Shown piece after piece: positions 12,010-23,058 of a stretch of 64,000 nucleotides of DNA. Made by a program: the position numbers and the translations under genes. The notes beneath the pieces were generated by a model. It made no database searches and had not been told where the DNA came from. It saw only the letters and a program-made list of their open reading frames with translations. Source of the DNA: Mesodorylaimus sp. YZB2_4 (lineage: Eukaryota; Nematoda; Enoplea; Dorylaimida; Dorylaimidae). Numbering within the stretch: position 1 is the first letter of the stretch; every line of letters starts with the position of its first letter. Location of the stretch: contig JASANH010001695.1 in assembly GCA_030248295.1 (NCBI GenBank), forward strand, positions 67,001-131,000, in the 5' to 3' direction.

Positions 12010-12830
12010 GACCATTTTTTTTTACGGATTCATCATGGAGATTTAATCGCCGCTGCTTATTTATTTGGTAACCGTTTCGCTTATGCGTCTAATGCTTGCA
12101 ATTGCTATTGCTTGCAATGCTTCAATTCGTCCTTCGACTTGAACAGCCAATCTCCAATTCTTGTTCGAGCTGGTGCCGCTGATGTTCAATAAGGATTGAG
12201 GTCGGCTTCGGCCTGCCCATTCTAGCATTCAAGCGCTCTATTCGTCGAACCATTGATTGGACAATCGTGCCGTATGCTCAGGGTTATTAATTTGTTGGGA
12301 GACCGAGTCGCCTGGCAGCCCCAATTAGTCGGCTGATTGGAAGAGGCTGTTGTCCAGGATGCAACAGTCGTGTTCGGCATTCATTCGGTCATCGATAAAT
12401 TCCAATCGCCAATTGCCATTGTACGCCATGCACCCCCAAACCATCACGCTTCCATTACCGAATTTGACAGTCCCTCGAGGTGCAGCTCAGGCTGTAAGGC
12501 TTACCTGGTTTCCTCCGCACTTTGGTTGGCCCATCGGATGAAAGGAGGTTGAATTTTGATTCGCGTGACCACAAAATCTTTCTGCAAAACCCTGGCGGCT
12601 CGTCACGCGTTTTCGAGCCAATTTAAGGCGATCATTCGTATGGCGGGTGGCAAAAAATGGCTTCTTCCGGGCAATGCGGGATCTGCATTTGGCTTTGTGA
12701 AAACGCTTGAAGACGATTTTGGGGTGAGGAGTACGACATTGGCCCGTCCGAGATCCCTCGCCACTTGTTCCACCGATAATCTTCGACTGGCATTGGCTGA
12801 CAGATGTCTGTCAGATGCCTAGGTCAGAAC
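12010..12830 (-). pseudogene. Degenerate Tc1-like transposase
   Basis: On the minus strand, pieces in different frames read ESKFNLLSSDG (the SDESKFNLFGSDG box around the second catalytic Asp), then VKFGNGSVMVWGC with MAYNGNWRLEFI, then CCILDNSLFQSAD. These follow the order of a Tc1/IS630-family DDE transposase. Frames shift several times and the box has lost its leading residues. The element is dead. Terminal inverted repeats were not identified. Confidence 0.72.
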
Positions 12831-13014
12831 TGATCTCAAGATAACAACTTATTTACTTATAATTTCAGCTGTTCCAACAGGCGCTCAGGCGTGCAAATGT
12901 CATGTCAAGATCTTGCTATTTAGAATGAGCTTGCCAAGAATTTTAAGAATGGGAAACGCGCGGACTGAAGCCTTGCTTACATCATTTTGAAGCATACAAG
13001 AGCTTTCTTCCAGA

Positions 13015-13345
13015 AGACTAGTGTTTGAAATGACCTTAAGGTCAAGGTCAGAAAACCCTGATTGACTGCCCCTTGGTCAAAAAGCCCTTGGTTAGGGTTG
13101 GGTAAGAAAATTTTTTGAGCGGTCGGTCAAGGTCAGGGTTGATTTTGTGATGTGTTCGTGAAAAAAAATTCAAGCTCTCGCCTTCCTGTGTAGGGATCTG
13201 ACGGGTGGCAGTTTTATAGTTCTGAATCCCAAGGCATGTCCTAAATTCTAGGACAGTCCCAAGTCATTTCATAATCAGCTTGGTGTCCCACCGAAGCGCA
13301 CCGAGCCGTCTTAAATTTAGGACAACCTCGACACTTTCTGACTTT
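13015..13345 (+). repeat. Dispersed repeat D, copy 1
   Basis: It starts with GTGTTTGAAATGACCT, then AAGGTCAAGGTCAG, and ends with CCTAAATTTAGGACA-type palindromes and GGTCG/CCTCGACA. It is homologous in reverse orientation to 21085-21530. It has no coding content, so it is probably a non-autonomous transposon. Confidence 0.65.
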
Positions 13346-15424
13346 CTGGTGTCTTTATTTACCAGCAGCGCTGTCAGGCGCAGGACAATTGCCCTTGATC
13401 TATGGCAATTTTGAGCTGACCTTGAGGCAACTTTCAGGGCAATCTTTGGGCGTCTTGAGATTGTGGCACTTTTGCCTCAGCTCTCTCGACCCGCAAAAAC
13501 GGTTCTATTTCAGCCAAACTAAAATTCTGTCGTCCTTTTTAACCATTGAGGCCAAAAAGGGCCGACAGAATCCCATTATCATTATTTTACTCCTTACCTA
13601 ACCAAATACATGCACTTGACAGGGGGGACATACTTAAAATTTAAGCAAAACTCGCACGCGAGATCAAGTTACTAGCAAGCGTAAGGGTGGTGAGTCCCTT
13701 AAAAAAGTCGCCGAAAACACAAAACTCTGCATCTGGACTCAAAATTATGACCGCGGAAAACACAAATGATGTGGTTCCCGCAGTCTGCTGACATGACGGT
13801 CAGATTTTGTGTATAAAACGACGAGGATTCCCAAATCATTAAAACGACTAGTAGAAATCTTATACCGTCTTCTTTCGCGCCTGTCCTGTAGTCCTAATGA
13901 GCGTATTCTATGGAAACCTATTCTGTCCATTTTACCAACGTTTTTTGCAGCACGCGCTAGAAAATGTGAGGAAGGAAATATTGAGATCGTCAAAATCTGG
14001 CAGACTCCGCCTTAGTACACCAGGCGTGAAACCATCTTCCATGGTCTCGTCTTATATGCGAGAAAAAGTGATATACGAATACCAAGGATACGCACGATCC
14101 CCAGTAGAGGCAGTGGCGTCCAAAAGATTCAGCGGAAAATTCAAACTCAGAGGTGAGATTGAAATGTAAAGTTGTGCGGTCACGATCAGTAGGACTGATC
14201 TGATTTTCAGGGCGTGTTGTTTTAGCATGCGTTCGCGTCGCTTCGCTCGAGGTGGTCTTCGTGATGGCCATTCAGTAAACTCTCGTCTTTGTCTTCCTGA
14301 TGATGTACATACAGTATGTGCTGCTCGTTCTGCTCCTGCTTGCCCGTTCATTGGGTCCAATAGGAATGCATGTTGTGGTCCTCCGATCTGAATGCGTGTG
14401 ACTATAAGTTCACTCTCAAGGCCCTCAGGTCAAAAAAAACCGAGGCATGGACGGAAGCAATGTCATTGATTTATGTGCGTCGAATGAGCTGTTGCATATT
14501 TTTAGTTTGTATTTTTTGAGGACAGAAACTGTTCAAGCATGACTTTTCTAGTAAAAGTATGCGTCTAAGTCTGCACCAGCTTTTTCTATACGAATAATTT
14601 TCCATGTTTAGTTTACCTACTCTCATGATTCAACCAGCAGTACTGTAAATGCTTGGTTTTTTATGCAGTCGCACAATGGGTACAATGTTTTCAAGAGCCC
14701 GCTTGGATATATTCATCCGATCTGGTGGTATGTCTGGCCAAGTTAGGGCTTATTCAAAGAAAAAATGAGCTGCTGGCGTAGCTGGATAGCGGCTCTGTTC
14801 AGAATGAAACTGCCACCAATGACTCATCAGCTTTCGAACATCGAAATGACGAGGATGACTGTAACTTCACCTTGTGCTTACAAATATTTGAATTAGTTAT
14901 AACTTTATAGAATTTCAGTAATAGGGCATGCGTCACAAGCATTTGAAATCATTTAATCAGCACCAGCTCGAGCGAGTCTCGCATAGTTCTTGGCAAGTAA
15001 AGCCTTGGTACAAAAGAGTCAGTGTTCTTAAACGAAGAAGGCTGAACCATTTGAAAGTGACTGGACAATAATGTTTATTTAGCACTTCACTTGATTAAAA
15101 AACCCCTGGCTCTAAACTTGTCCAACAACCATTTCGACCTTTCGCACAATGTGTATTGCGGCAAAGGAACTTGAATGTGTGACAAATGACACTTTCTGTG
15201 CATGTACAAATGTACGAATGCACACAATTCACAAAACCTATCAAATTACGAATACGGGCAAGATCGATTTCGTATTTTCCAGATATTTAAATTAATTTAG
15301 TACAGTAGATAAAACCCTTTAGAGCTTTCCTAGTTCAAAAAGTGAAATAAAAAAGCGCTCTTCTCTGAAACCTTTTATTTCCCGTTCAGATTTGAATTTT
15401 CATCAGTCATTATAATCCAAGGCC
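13346..15424. other. Intergenic, no gene seen
   Basis: A roughly 2-kb stretch upstream of the receptor gene. Overlapping frames at 13745-14360 on both strands have no motif. Splice-like CAG sites near 15390-15410 could bound a 5' UTR exon of the next gene, but this is not established. Confidence 0.45.
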
Positions 15425-16687
15425 ATGAATGTGAAAATTGGTGTCCTTCCTTCATCAACGATCAGCCTCGAGACGAGGGCAACACAAATAGTGTGCCGGT
15501 ATATGTCTCTAAACTGCACTATGGTCAGATACTCATTTTCGAAATTAAGCTTTGGGGATGTTCTCGAGAACGGAACATCAACTGGTCTGCTCCATTTTGT
15601 AGAGTCGGGTCTAGTCGACACATTCGAACCAGGCTTTACCCCCACCTACAGAAGATTTCGGAACTTTGATTTCAGCGATCCATATTTCTATGCGAACGTT
15701 TATTTGGTTACGAGGGCGCCTAAAAATACAAATCCACTCTTCAGTTCGTCCATTATTTCAGCATTCAGCTGGCAATTGTGGTGTCTTGTGATCAGTAGTT
15801 TTATTTTAATGTCGAGCTTTACTGTTTTCTTTGCTAAAACTCTCTTCGTAGAAGGCGAACACAGACATCGAGGTTGGGTCGTCTCTGTTGCCTCAAATTG
15901 TCACAACTTTCTTATCAACACTTTTGATAGGGACTATCTGCAAATGCGGTCTTTCCGCACACTGCTTTCATCTTGGTCTTTTGCCTTTATAATATTAATC
16001 AGCGCCTACACAAGCATGTTGTTCTCGGATAGAATGAAAGCATTCGATGCTGTACCCTACAAAAATTTTGAACAGTTCGTGACATGCTTGGAGGAAGACC
16101 GATGTCGTCTGGTGACGTATTCGCTTTCTACCAGCTTCATCCAGCTTCTAACCAGCAGCGAATACTCTCTTGGAAAACGGATTCAAGCTAGCTTTTCCGT
16201 GAGGCCACCAATTATCAAACCGCCTGCTGAATTACGACAAAGCGTTTTACAAGACGATCAACGTTTTCTCGTTTACATTGGTCATAAAACTTATATAGAC
16301 AAATTTTTTGGTGATAATCGGGACTGCAAATTTTATACCATTGAAGCCCCCTACAGAGAATACAACACATTTCCGTTACGAAAAAATTCAACTATTAAAC
16401 CTATTTTGAACAAAGCAGCTGCGGCATTTCAAGAGCAAGCATTGGCGAAAGCCATCTTATTGAAATACGAACCTAAGTGGATCGATTGCGACATAAATGC
16501 TTATATAAAACTTTATCGGGAAAGCTCTTTCGATTTCTCAACTGTGCATTCAGCTTTACTTATTTTGTGTATTGGATTGATCACTGGAGTTCATGTTTTT
16601 ATTATAGAGCTGTTCGGAGAACAGCTCAAAATGGCTCTACTTCAACTTAAGCTCGGCCGGGCTCGAGAATTTCGATTAGCGAATTAA
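15425..16687 (+). CDS. IR-like ionotropic glutamate receptor, short form
   Basis: A 420-residue ligand-gated channel subunit made of the two ligand-binding lobes (S1, S2) and the channel only. S1 is about residues 1-105 (FRNFDFSDPYFYANVYLVTR is the S1 core), M1 about 113-135, the pore region about 145-185, M3 about 188-208, S2 about 215-375, and M4 about 385-405. M3 reads SAYTSMLFSD where classical receptors have SYTANLAAF, a divergence expected of IR-type or orphan receptors. There is no amino-terminal domain and no signal peptide, and it is a single exon, resembling short IR-like receptors known in nematodes. A missing 5' exon supplying a signal peptide is possible. A chemosensory or modulatory role is inferred. 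Confidence 0.8.
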   Translation: MNVKIGVLPSSTISLETRATQIVCRYMSLNCTMVRYSFSKLSFGDVLENGTSTGLLHFVESGLVDTFEPGFTPTYRRFRNFDFSDPYFYANVYLVTRAPKNTNPLFSSSIISAFSWQLWCLVISSFILMSSFTVFFAKTLFVEGEHRHRGWVVSVASNCHNFLINTFDRDYLQMRSFRTLLSSWSFAFIILISAYTSMLFSDRMKAFDAVPYKNFEQFVTCLEEDRCRLVTYSLSTSFIQLLTSSEYSLGKRIQASFSVRPPIIKPPAELRQSVLQDDQRFLVYIGHKTYIDKFFGDNRDCKFYTIEAPYREYNTFPLRKNSTIKPILNKAAAAFQEQALAKAILLKYEPKWIDCDINAYIKLYRESSFDFSTVHSALLILCIGLITGVHVFIIELFGEQLKMALLQLKLGRAREFRLAN

Positions 16688-17793
16688 TTATTTCATAATT
16701 CTAGTATAAATTTAAATCAACAAAAAAAATTTTCTTAAAAAACACTTGAGGAAAAAGAAATAAACAAATAAAGTGATGGAAACCATTGACCCCAAAAAAT
16801 TTTTGCAAAAATTTTATTCAAGTTCGTCGAGGTATAATAAGTTCGACCCAGCAAAAAACCTACTAGAAACTAACTAAAAACGATTTCAACCCAAAGCTTC
16901 AATTGTAGCTCACTGAATTTTTGTACTTTTAAGAGAAGAGACAATGGCCCATACGGTTGATAAAAAGACTCATTTTGAATGTTTCTGATACATTATCTTC
17001 TTCTGTAGCTGTATATAGTACATATAAATATGTACACATTCTATGCATTTCCAAAGTATTTGATGTTTTATACTACATATTTTAGGTAGGTTTAGCCACT
17101 GTGTGCATTGGGATGCGCCAAAATTAAATGGTGCGCTTTTTTGTCATTCGGTAGTGTGTGTTTCTGTGAAAAATTCGGGGTCTATCCCGCCTAGCGCATA
17201 AGTTATTTTTTTGTTTGCAATATGAACAGCTTTTGCCGATAAAATTTGATCAGCCTTCACCACGGCATGAACACACACACTTATACCAACTCGCAAACAT
17301 TTCACATACCACCCAGCCTACTTCGATGAAGTTAACTTGGTTTTAATCAAAAACGCGACAAAGCTTACAGCGTAAAATATCTTGTATTCATTTTAAAAAC
17401 CAGTAAACGTAAAAATTATAGCCCCCCAATCATTGCAATCAGGATAGCCATTTCTTGATAATTGTTCTCTCCCACCTTTTCTAAATTGGATCCCGTAGAT
17501 TCCGTGGATCTAGCAGGTAAGCTTAGGACATTGAGGCAATGCCGCAAAGACCCCAGCAGTCAATGCGCTGCATAGCACATCAACCGCGGCTGGCGTACAG
17601 TTTTGCTTGAATGGGACAGTCCAGCAGATGACAAAAATAACTAGTTTTTAAACAGCTTTAGTACAAAAAAAGAAAAAAAATGCTAAATTGCTTACGTTTT
17701 TGCACGGTTTTGATGAATGGGTAGATAGGGATTTAAAAATTGAAGAAACAGAGGGTTGTGGGATGTTATTTTGAAGATACATAAGATTATATA
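16688..17793. other. Intergenic, AT-rich
   Basis: 3' flank of the receptor gene with several AATAAA-like words near 16760. No gene seen. Confidence 0.45.
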
Positions 17794-17795
17794 TA

Positions 17796-18267
17796 CCGTA
17801 TTTCCTCGAAATTCTCCCCCGGGGGAGAAATTTTTTCAAATGGGTCCCATACGGGGGAAATAACCAGAGGGGTAGGATTTCCAGAGGAGGAGAATAAAAA
17901 TCAAACATTTTTTCGATGCCATTATAGAAAGATACACAGTCTAAAGCTTCCCAACAAGTACCGCTAACCTCGTTTATTTCAATGCTTCTCGTCCCGTATT
18001 CATGCTGCTCATAGCCTAACTCAATTAATATGCACGATATCTTCGTCTTCGTCTTCAACCTCATCTTCATCATCTGACTCTTCAAGGAAAGCATTTTTAT
18101 CACGTCAACACTCATATCCTCCACATTGTCCACACCTGATGGATCTGTTTGGCAATTCAAATTCGTCCCCGGGGGAGGATTTCCAGAGGGGAGAGAATAA
18201 AGTTCAATCGGGGTCTAGACGGGGGAGAATAACCACAGGGGGCGGGGGGAAGTTCGAGGAAATACGG
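17796..18267. mobile_element. TA-flanked MITE with 15-bp TIRs
   Basis: The ends are CCGTATTTCCTCGAA (17796-17810) and its exact reverse complement (18253-18267), flanked by TA on both sides (17794-17795, 18268-18269). Near each end are GGGGGAGAA/GGAGGATTTCCAGAG blocks in the same orientation pattern. The interior has one chance frame and no transposase. Size is 472 bp. TA duplication and TIRs fit a non-autonomous Tc1/mariner-like element. It lies against the 3' end of the DUF19 remnant at 18.4 kb. Confidence 0.85.
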
Positions 18268-18269
18268 TA

Positions 18270-18688
18270 CGCCATGTGTGACAAATTGGCAGGCAAATTT
18301 TGCTACCCTTGTCGAACGGTTGTATTGGTCATTTGAACGGCAGATATCAAAGCGCTGCGGGACGATGCGTATGCTTACAGTAAAATCATTCCATGGGAAA
18401 TACTCCTTCTGTGACTGCCGACCTCTTCAGTCTGCACTTACTTGCATATATTTGACGGGTCACTTTGCAAACTCTGGACATAATCATCCCGACATTTATT
18501 TAGAATATCCTTGCCTGTGATAAATCCAACAAAGCTTCTACATGACCAATTTGCCGAAAAAGCTAAAAGTAAAATCGTAAACAGAATGTTGCTCCTGAAA
18601 TTTTCGTAAGATTATCCCTACTTGCCCATCCAGTCGTGCACAAATAGTCCTGGGCCATGGTCGTTGTTACAAATATAGCTGCATCATC
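18270..18688 (-). pseudogene. DUF19 gene remnant 1
   Basis: Minus-strand exon pieces match the 23-kb DUF19 gene. Segment 18688-18622 encodes the 3' part of the 155-nt exon type (FVTTTMAQDYLCTTGW). After a GTAGGG donor, exon 18562-18442 (121 nt) encodes ANWSCRSFVGF ... LNKCRDDYVQSLQSDPSNIC and ends at a GTAAGT donor in the standard phase. The 5' half of the first piece is replaced by unrelated sequence. A following last-exon-like PFDKGSKICLPICHTW at ~18,280-18,330 is cut off by the MITE at 18267. No start or upstream exon is visible. Confidence 0.7.
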
Positions 18689-19106
18689 CTGCAAAATTCC
18701 ACAAACTTAAAACCTGTTTGACTAAAGTACGCCATTTATGTGTAACGAACGGCTTATAAAGGCATAACTGCTTGAAATCTGTTTACCCAAGACACGCCCA
18801 CTGCTTATGGTTCCATTAGTGCCCACCTACAGATGTTAACGTTATATTTGAAAATGTCAACCGTATATCCGACGTATTCATCCGCTTCAAGTGATATAGG
18901 CACAGCTCCATGTAATGTGATCTTACCGTCCGTTCACCCATGCCCAAATGAGTGCAAAGCATGTACCCATCTTTGATTCTTCACTTGCGCAAGGATGACT
19001 GTTTTATAATTCAAGTCGTGGCCTCTTCAATGTGTATCTTTTTGTAAGCTTAGATACTTCTGGTGATCCAAATAGGGCTCCTCGGAAAGCTCCTGCATTC
19101 CGTTCT

Positions 19107-19435
19107 ACAGTAAGTCTGCAAATGCCAGACAAAACCTCATTGCACTGTTTACTCACCATGGCACGCATGGGCTGATGTGCTTGTCGGTCTTCCTCACCAA
19201 GACACGCGTAATTCCTTGGGAAACCTGTAAAATAAGGAAGTTCGATCATCAGTTTTATTGTACTTATTCGACCTACTTACTTTCCCAATCCGTCGTGCAA
19301 ATATGGATTTGTTCTCCCAGTCGATGTGCAAAGTCAATCGCACTCTGCAACCTGATACCAATCGATTGTAAATACGTGACGGACATGCATGATGCATACT
19401 GATCACCTAAGCAGCTGTGAAAATTCTTAGCGATC
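19107..19435 (-). pseudogene. DUF19 gene remnant 2
   Basis: Exon 19435-19281 is exactly 155 nt with AG/GTAAG borders and encodes FHSCLGDQYASCMSV ... EQIHICTTDW, the middle cassette of a DUF19 domain. The next piece, from an AG at 19225, reads SFPRNYACLGEEDRQ ... KQCNEVLSGIC, matching the 118-nt cassette but without a GT where the donor should be. The upstream part of the gene is replaced by repeat C. It is read as a decaying copy. Confidence 0.68.
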
Positions 19436-19519
19436 CTAAAAACACGATTTGTTGCATTTGGTATTGAAATCTTTGTCTCGCCCTAGGACAGACTAGGGCT
19501 GCCCAGAAGATCTCAAGCC

Positions 19520-19845
19520 GGAAGCAGTCCCACCGAGTCAACAGACACTTCGTGTTGAGTTTGACTGTCAGTGCACCACAAAAGGCGAGTAGACTCTCGA
19601 TTCGGGGAGCGGCCGCGCCTGTCGGCTGTCAAAGGGGTTCTGACGGACTTAGGACTAGTATTCACGGAGCCATTCATACCAGGAACTCAAGAGTAGTCTT
19701 TTACTTGCCAGCAAGCCGAGTCGGACACTCGACTTTGATCTAGCTCTTGGTCGGGCGCCAGCCCTGATTGGAGAGACTGGTTCTGTGAATCAGTGCACTG
19801 ATCGGTGAGGAGAGACGTCAACGCCCATTACAGTATTCCATCATT
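19520..19845. repeat. Dispersed repeat C, copy 1
   Basis: Shares scattered blocks with 45,530-45,780: TAGACTC.CGA.TCGG, GGCCGC.C.TGTCGG, GGTTCTGA, and GAATCAGTGCACTGAT near the end followed by .ACGCC.ATTACA.TA. GC is higher than the surroundings. No coding content was seen. It could be a SINE or a non-autonomous element. Confidence 0.6.
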
Positions 19846-21084
19846 TAAAAATGGAGTTCCACTCACTGGCATATTCTCCTCTGTTTATCTAGGCCATCAG
19901 TGTTTTAATGGTCCGCCATCTTTTGAAACACCTCCCCAACTTTTGAAGGCATTTCCGGGAATCGTAGATCTTCGACAAGTGCTGCGGTACATGCAGAGTA
20001 TTAATCCGCCTTGCATTCGAGGCTTGGCGTTGCATTAGTTTTTTTCGAGGCAAATAAGTAGATTAAAAAATCCTATGAAGTAACATACACTTCAAGAGCA
20101 CATAAAAAAAATTTCAGCTAGTTCTTACCGACTACTACTAACTACTAACGTCCTAACGTCCTAACGTCCTATTATTTCCACCTTTCTTGACACGGTAGCC
20201 AAAACAGCAGGAAACAATTTTACACTACTGAACTCAAAAGTCAGCTGGATTGTCATGCCATCGTTTATGTATTCTTATCAACCCAGGTTATTAGCAATAC
20301 GTGGGAGTTACAACACCTGACAAAAAATCTGAAGGTAAAACTCTATTAGTCGCAAGGCCAAGGCATAGTTTGAAAACAGTCTGAGTACCATACAAGGGAC
20401 TGATAAGGAATAGTTTTTGAGCCCAAAGCTGACTTTCCACGTTCTTTCTTCCTTTAGAATTATTGTCAAGCCACACACGGTGCTGTAGTCGACAGAGAAA
20501 CACGCAAGAACTCGTTGGCCCACTGCGAATCTTTCTTTTGCGCAACAAATCTTCTATAATAAATCTTGTCTAGTTAGGTGGATAGGTACTGTACTTTTGA
20601 AGAACACGGGTGATCGAGGTGTAATAGTTGGTTTTTCCTGTGGTATTGCGCTGGTTACCCCAAGCTACCACCAAGGGTTGCTATTTGGTGCCGCCTTACT
20701 GTATGGTTTCCCTAGCTGGCTGTTTTTGTCGCACCTCCAGGCGAGGCAGAAACCTGTCAGGTTGAGGTCTCAGGCTTATGACTTGGAGCCCTACACAGAA
20801 TTTTTTATAAGACCATCCGCACCCGTGGTAAGCTCTCCACTGTAATAGGCTGCTGTAGGGCTATCAACAGTAGCGTTACAGAGATCAACTTGTAGCAGAA
20901 TTCGAAGTCAAGCGATTTTCATGAAGCATACTCATAAACGGCATGCAGAACTCGGATTCGCTTGCACAAAAATTGAAAAAGAAAGCAAGCCATTTTTTAA
21001 GGTAGGATGAGCAAGCGCCTCGGCGCAAAAAAGTTTAGTGGGGACTGCATACGGACTGGATTATCTGTCAAAGTGACTTAGAAC
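19846..21084. other. Intergenic, no gene seen
   Basis: A short tandem ACGTCCTA occurs near 20145-20172. Open frames here have no motif. Confidence 0.45.
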
Positions 21085-21530
21085 ATGGTCGAGGTCGTCC
21101 TAAATTTAGGACAGCTCGGTGTCCTGGGGTGCGACACCAAGCTGATTGTGAAAGACTCAGGACTGTCCTAGGATTCAGGACATGCCTTGCGATTTAGAGC
21201 TGTGAAACTGCACCCAGATTCGGACACTTCGTCCCCGCCATTTCGTCCCCTCCTTTTCGTCCCGCCTTTTCGTGTCCGGCCTTTTTCGTCCCTGGAATTC
21301 CTACACTGTAACGCGGGAGCTTGAAATTTTTGTCACCAACATTTCACTAATTTATGTTTTTTAACTGTCCAAATACTCTGACCGGATGCAAGAAATTCTG
21401 ACCTGACCCTGATCTTGACCGACCCCTCAAAAAACTTTCTGACCTTGGCCCTGACTTTGACTAAGGTTCAGTCAATTCGGGTTTTGACAGAATTCTAACC
21501 TTGACCTTGAGGTCATTTCTAACACTACAG
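21085..21530 (-). repeat. Dispersed repeat D, copy 2 with internal TTCGTCCC tandem
   Basis: Reverse-oriented relative of 13015-13345: CCTAAATTTAGGACA, GACACCAAGCTGATT, TGACC..GACC words, and CTTGACCTTGAGGTCATTTC at the far end. It carries an extra stretch (about 21225-21298) in which TTCGTCC recurs five or six times, absent from copy 1. Confidence 0.65.
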
Positions 21531-21853
21531 GAGATCAGGATTTTTTGAGAGAAGTTTCCTACAAAAAAAGATCTAATCTTGCAGATGACAAGTTGGTCGG
21601 AAAAAAACCGTGCCGATTTGCCTCACAAGCCATTTCAACAATCTTGTAATTTTCGCTTTGGTTTTCCCATCCAGCCAATTCTTTAAGCAACAGCTGGTGC
21701 TGCACTGACTGATATTGTACAGTATACTGCTTCTCTCATCATCATTTTATAGATATATGTATACTGCAAAAAAAAGGCCAGTGTGCGAGCATCAGGCGAG
21801 CAGTCGGGTCGACCGTTCCTTGATTGGAAGTTCATCTAAGAAAGAGGCTTCAG

Positions 21854-22753
21854 ATGGGTACGTTGCTGCAGCCAAGCCTAATGGTCGCCAGTCGGTGGAA
21901 AGTGATTCGACATCACGACAATCTTTCTCAATTCTTGGCAGGGTACGATTTTCGAAACTGCAACTCTGGTCAACTCGGCTACTGCCTGGTTAGAGCTGAT
22001 CACTTTTTTGTTTCATGCAGTCTTATAGGACTTGCAGGTGGAGCCGACTCCTGAAAACAACGATCCTTGGCTATTCTCCGTGAGAATTAAAGCGTGCTTC
22101 GTGAAAGAAATGAACAATCTCGGTGTGTCATCTGTGCCACGACTGGTCGATCACGGTGTTTACCAGTCCGGCGGTGAATACCGCTACATGTGCACGACGC
22201 CTCGCTTGGGTCCAAAATTGAGACATCTTCGAACAGCGTTGCCAGCCGTAGCTTGAAATCGGTTCTCGCTGTATACCTGTCTGCACATGGCGCTTGACAC
22301 GCTGAACATTTTGCACGATTTGCACGAGGCTGGGTATGAGTGACTGGTGTCTCCACTGCATCTTTGCACTACCTGGTAATTTTGTTTTGCAGCTATCTCC
22401 TGCGGGCGACCAATCTGCACTGTTTCGCGCTTCCGATCGGTGGAGCCTCAATGCCTGGCAGCCTCTATCTCGACCCGATGCTTTCTGCCTGGGGCACCAT
22501 CAGGGAAAGCTGGAATATAGACCCGTCCGATTGCCTGTCCTCGGCTCCAGGTGAGTACTTCCAAATCCTGAAATACCTCATGGAGAACCAATCGGCTGGC
22601 TTCGACGAGAAACCAGACTACGACGGGTTGGTGCGACTGATCAGGCAGGTCAAGAGTCGAGTCATGAAGGAAGTGGGGAACCCGAAGTTGGACTGGGAAC
22701 CCGGCGGGCTATGCTACGACGATCTACGCCCGTTGATGATAAATGATGAGTGA
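21854..22753 (+). pseudogene. CK1-like pseudokinase, copy A (broken)
   Basis: Exons 21854-21988, 22038-22333 and 22393-22753 keep the same phases as copy C. The order matches CK1/TTBK kinases: MGTLLQPSLMVASRWKVIRH at the start, a hinge region with GEYRYMC, then LHDLHEAG before the catalytic loop and EKPDYDGLVRLI near the end. The catalytic loop reads YLLRATNLHCFAL where active CK1 has FLHRDIKPSNFAM, so the Asp, Lys and Asn are lost. Two further breaks mark this copy: a TGA at 22254-22256 where B and C have CAG, and an in-frame loss of about 294 bp after LYLDP that removes 76 codons and one intron. It is a pseudogene of a pseudokinase family. Confidence 0.75.
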
Positions 22754-23058
22754 TTAGGAAATGTACCAGCTATCCTGAGTATAGAAGGGTGGTCTAGAAA
22801 AAACGAATATTTAGAAAGCGTAAAGACAGGGAATATTTAGAAAGTCGATGTGGCGAGTGGTTTTTTTGGAGCAATACAATAATTAGACTTTTAGGGTAAA
22901 CAAAGACTTCTAGGGTGAACGTCAAAAGGCATACAAGAACTTCAAAACACCAGCATTATAGAGTAAGTGAAGCCTAAGTCCGCCGACATGAAAAAGATTG
23001 AAAACAAGTTTCTTCAGTGCATCAGTTCGCTGCAATAGCCGTTTGACCAAAATTGGTA
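22754..23058. other. Short intergenic spacer
   Basis: Lies between the 3' end of CK1-like copy A and the 3' end of the convergent DUF19 gene. Nothing recognised. Confidence 0.45.

Noticed and set aside
17648..18160. 170-codon minus-strand frame
   Set aside because: Runs across the border of the 472-bp MITE and into its non-coding interior. No motif, so it is a shadow of repeat sequence.
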